Positions 62,735-64,000 of a DNA stretch of 64,000 bases are shown piece by piece (the stretch's first letter is position 1; the number at the start of each line of letters is the position of its first letter). The position numbers and the translations under genes were made by a program. The DNA is taken from assembly GCA_963699105.1 (NCBI GenBank), contig CAVOTI010000004.1:310001-374000 (forward strand), written 5' to 3'. The notes beneath the pieces were generated by a model. That model ran no database searches and was not told where the DNA came from. It was given only the letters and a program-made list of their open reading frames with translations. This DNA comes from Bog-756 sp963699105 (GTDB taxonomy: Bacteria > Actinomycetota > Acidimicrobiia > Acidimicrobiales > RAAP-2).

Positions 62735-63535
62735 CTACCGAATGGGGGAAAGCGACGCCAGGGAGATCATCATACGTTCGCGGTAGCGCACCGATCCCAG
62801 CGGGCCGGCTTTTTCGGAGACGTCGACCGTCTCTCGTTGGCGGAGAATGAGTCCATCTTGTTGCGAGATCCAGTAGTCGTTGGGATTGGACCCCGACTGG
62901 GCACCGGAGAAGGTGAGCGTTAGTCGGGTGTGAATGGCAGGCACTATCTGACCACCCACGTTGACTGACGCCGAATCGACGATGCGGCCAGAGAAGATCA
63001 CGCGTTCATCCGGTGAGTGGCATGTGGCCTGCCATCGCTGGCCGCTGCGTGAATTGGGCGGTATCAAATAGGTGTGGGCCGGACATCGAATGACGCTTGT
63101 TGTCTGAGTCCCCGCGATCGCTTCATAGGACGGGGCAGAAGCGATGGAAAGGGCTCCGTTCTCGCTTCTACACGCAACTATTCCCTCCATATGCTGCTCC
63201 AACGGTTCCCACTTCATCGTGGCGCAGGTGGAGTCAGTCACGATCATGCGACTGGTCGTTGGAAACGTCCGGGTGATGCCGCCCACACTCAACTGCTCTT
63301 CACCAGTTGTTCGGAACTGGTACACCCCTGGCGGCGGAAGACTCCCATATTCTGCCGTGGCGCTTGAGTGCTGGCCCTCTCGATATTGGCGGATGGCTTG
63401 ACGCAGATCAATCTGTGTTCCGGGGCTTCTCAGTACAAAGAACCACACCCCGACACCCAGCGCGGTGATGAGTACCGCAAGACCGAGGCCCAGCACCATA
63501 AGGCGATGATGTCCGATCCACGTCAGCGTCGGCAT
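62735..63535 (-). CDS. Membrane-anchored extracellular protein of unknown function
   Basis: A 266-residue protein with one N-terminal transmembrane helix (LMVLGLGLAVLITALGVGVW). The remainder outside is beta-rich with four Cys (TDSTCATMKWEPL, GIVACRSENG, VIRCPAHTYLI, WQATCHSPDE), probably two disulfides. A lipoprotein/LppX-like order (GVYQFRTTGEEQLSVGG, IHTRLTLTFSGAQSGSNPND, YWISQQDGLILRQRETVDVS) suggests a beta-sheet ligand-binding domain, but no family is certain. It stands alone. Confidence 0.55.
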   Translation of the reverse strand: MPTLTWIGHHRLMVLGLGLAVLITALGVGVWFFVLRSPGTQIDLRQAIRQYREGQHSSATAEYGSLPPPGVYQFRTTGEEQLSVGGITRTFPTTSRMIVTDSTCATMKWEPLEQHMEGIVACRSENGALSIASAPSYEAIAGTQTTSVIRCPAHTYLIPPNSRSGQRWQATCHSPDERVIFSGRIVDSASVNVGGQIVPAIHTRLTLTFSGAQSGSNPNDYWISQQDGLILRQRETVDVSEKAGPLGSVRYRERMMISLASLSPIR

Positions 63536-63939
63536 TGCGATCTCCCAGTCGGCCTCAACTGTTGTTTCCCGACCGTACCCTGAGACCGAACTGTCCGCCC
63601 AGACTGTCTTCGTTGGAACCCCCCCCGCACCCAGTTCCTACCGTGAACACGCACGTGAGTCCAAGTGTCCTCAGATCGGGAGGCTGAGGAATCTCCTGAA
63701 CCCGGCTTAACTGGTTGAGGTCAAGTCGTCGCGGACCGATGAGTCGAGATTTGTCGCAAGCCAGGTTCGCTCGGAGAACTCATTTCACCCTGCGCACATA
63801 TCCGGTTCTGGGATACGCCTGGCAGGGTGCCGAGGTCAGGATGATTTCAGCTCGTTTGCGATGACTTTGGCAACCGGAAGACGCCTAATGGTCGGCACGA
63901 CTGTGAGCAGTGTCGCCGGACTACCAGGAGGGATGCGTA
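63536..63939. other. Intergenic with hairpin copy
   Basis: No gene supported. Contains the hairpin 63670-63688. Confidence 0.4.
63670..63688. repeat. Hairpin CTCAGA-N7-GCTGAG
   Basis: CCTCAG-ATCGGGAGG-CTGAGG: a family member with the inner left C replaced by A, a stem extended by outer C:G, and AATCTCCTG following, similar to the copy at 31684. Confidence 0.55.
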
Positions 63940-64000
63940 ATGGAAATCATCAGCTTGGGTGCGAAAGACGGGCTGCCCGCCTTGAACTGGGCGACCATCG
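63940..64000 (+). CDS. 3'-truncated gene start (possible PPOX-type enzyme)
   Basis: ATG 63940 follows CCAGGAGGG. The visible 20 residues, MEIISLGAKDGLPALNWATI, resemble the start of actinobacterial pyridoxamine-phosphate-oxidase-like (F420/flavin-binding) proteins, but this is too little to be sure. The gene runs out of the window. Confidence 0.4.
   Translation, partial: MEIISLGAKDGLPALNWATI

Overview
The window is high-GC DNA, most likely from an actinobacterium of the Acidimicrobiia type. The evidence is GC-rich codon use, secreted proteins built from 'GYWLVASDGGIFTFGDA' and 'CPSTTTCYAVG / CVSSxFCMAVG' repeats, many small Cys-rich proteins, and an actinobacterial-style LexA box. No rRNA, tRNA or CRISPR array was found. 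The region is accessory-rich: three insertion sequences (IS110, IS21, IS630), one tyrosine integrase, gene fragments, toxin-antitoxin genes and a dispersed family of small hairpins.

Layout. 0-6 kb: membrane and secreted proteins, a frame-broken IS110 and a PHM-like copper monooxygenase. 6-10.6 kb: an Lrp/AsnC regulator divergent from a fused indolepyruvate ferredoxin oxidoreductase broken by four frame changes. 10.7-15.8 kb: a 31-residue membrane peptide, a spherulin-4/repeat secreted protein, a two-module HTH protein and an integrase. 16-26 kb: a TetR/peroxiredoxin pair with matched operators, a CaCA exchanger, small zinc-binding proteins, a membrane protein/HTH pair and a thiolase/DUF35 pair. 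27.3-38.2 kb looks less GC-rich and defence-like: a four-gene operon around a soluble VirD4/TraG-like ATPase, then a two-gene operon with a TIR-TM-sensor protein and a SLOG/SLATT protein, then a secreted G1-type glutamic peptidase. 38.3-42.9 kb: a Panacea-type toxin-antitoxin pair whose toxin gene is cut by IS21 and whose promoter carries a LexA box, then an IS630 element. 43.1-49.6 kb: a RiPP-like cluster (secreted Ig-like repeat protein, 44-residue leader peptide with a lasso-type recognition motif, nucleotidyltransferase, PqqD, B2 transglutaminase-like peptidase, HprK-like kinase) with no lasso cyclase in the window. 49.6-57.5 kb: a possible secreted caspase-like protein, a three-gene operon with N-formylglutamate amidohydrolase, a truncated helicase and HigB/XRE-like genes. 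57.6-64 kb: an acyl-CoA dehydrogenase remnant, a large secreted repeat protein, a TetR regulator, a DUF3303 protein and a 3'-truncated gene.

Two points affect reading. First, about thirteen single-base frame changes and one in-frame stop interrupt otherwise well-conserved genes, often next to homopolymers; uncorrected indels or active gene decay would both explain this. Second, a 19-bp palindrome, CTCAGC-N7-GCTGAG, recurs more than ten times, almost only between genes. The candidate undescribed systems are the RiPP-like cluster, the TIR/SLOG-SLATT pair and the TraG-like ATPase operon.
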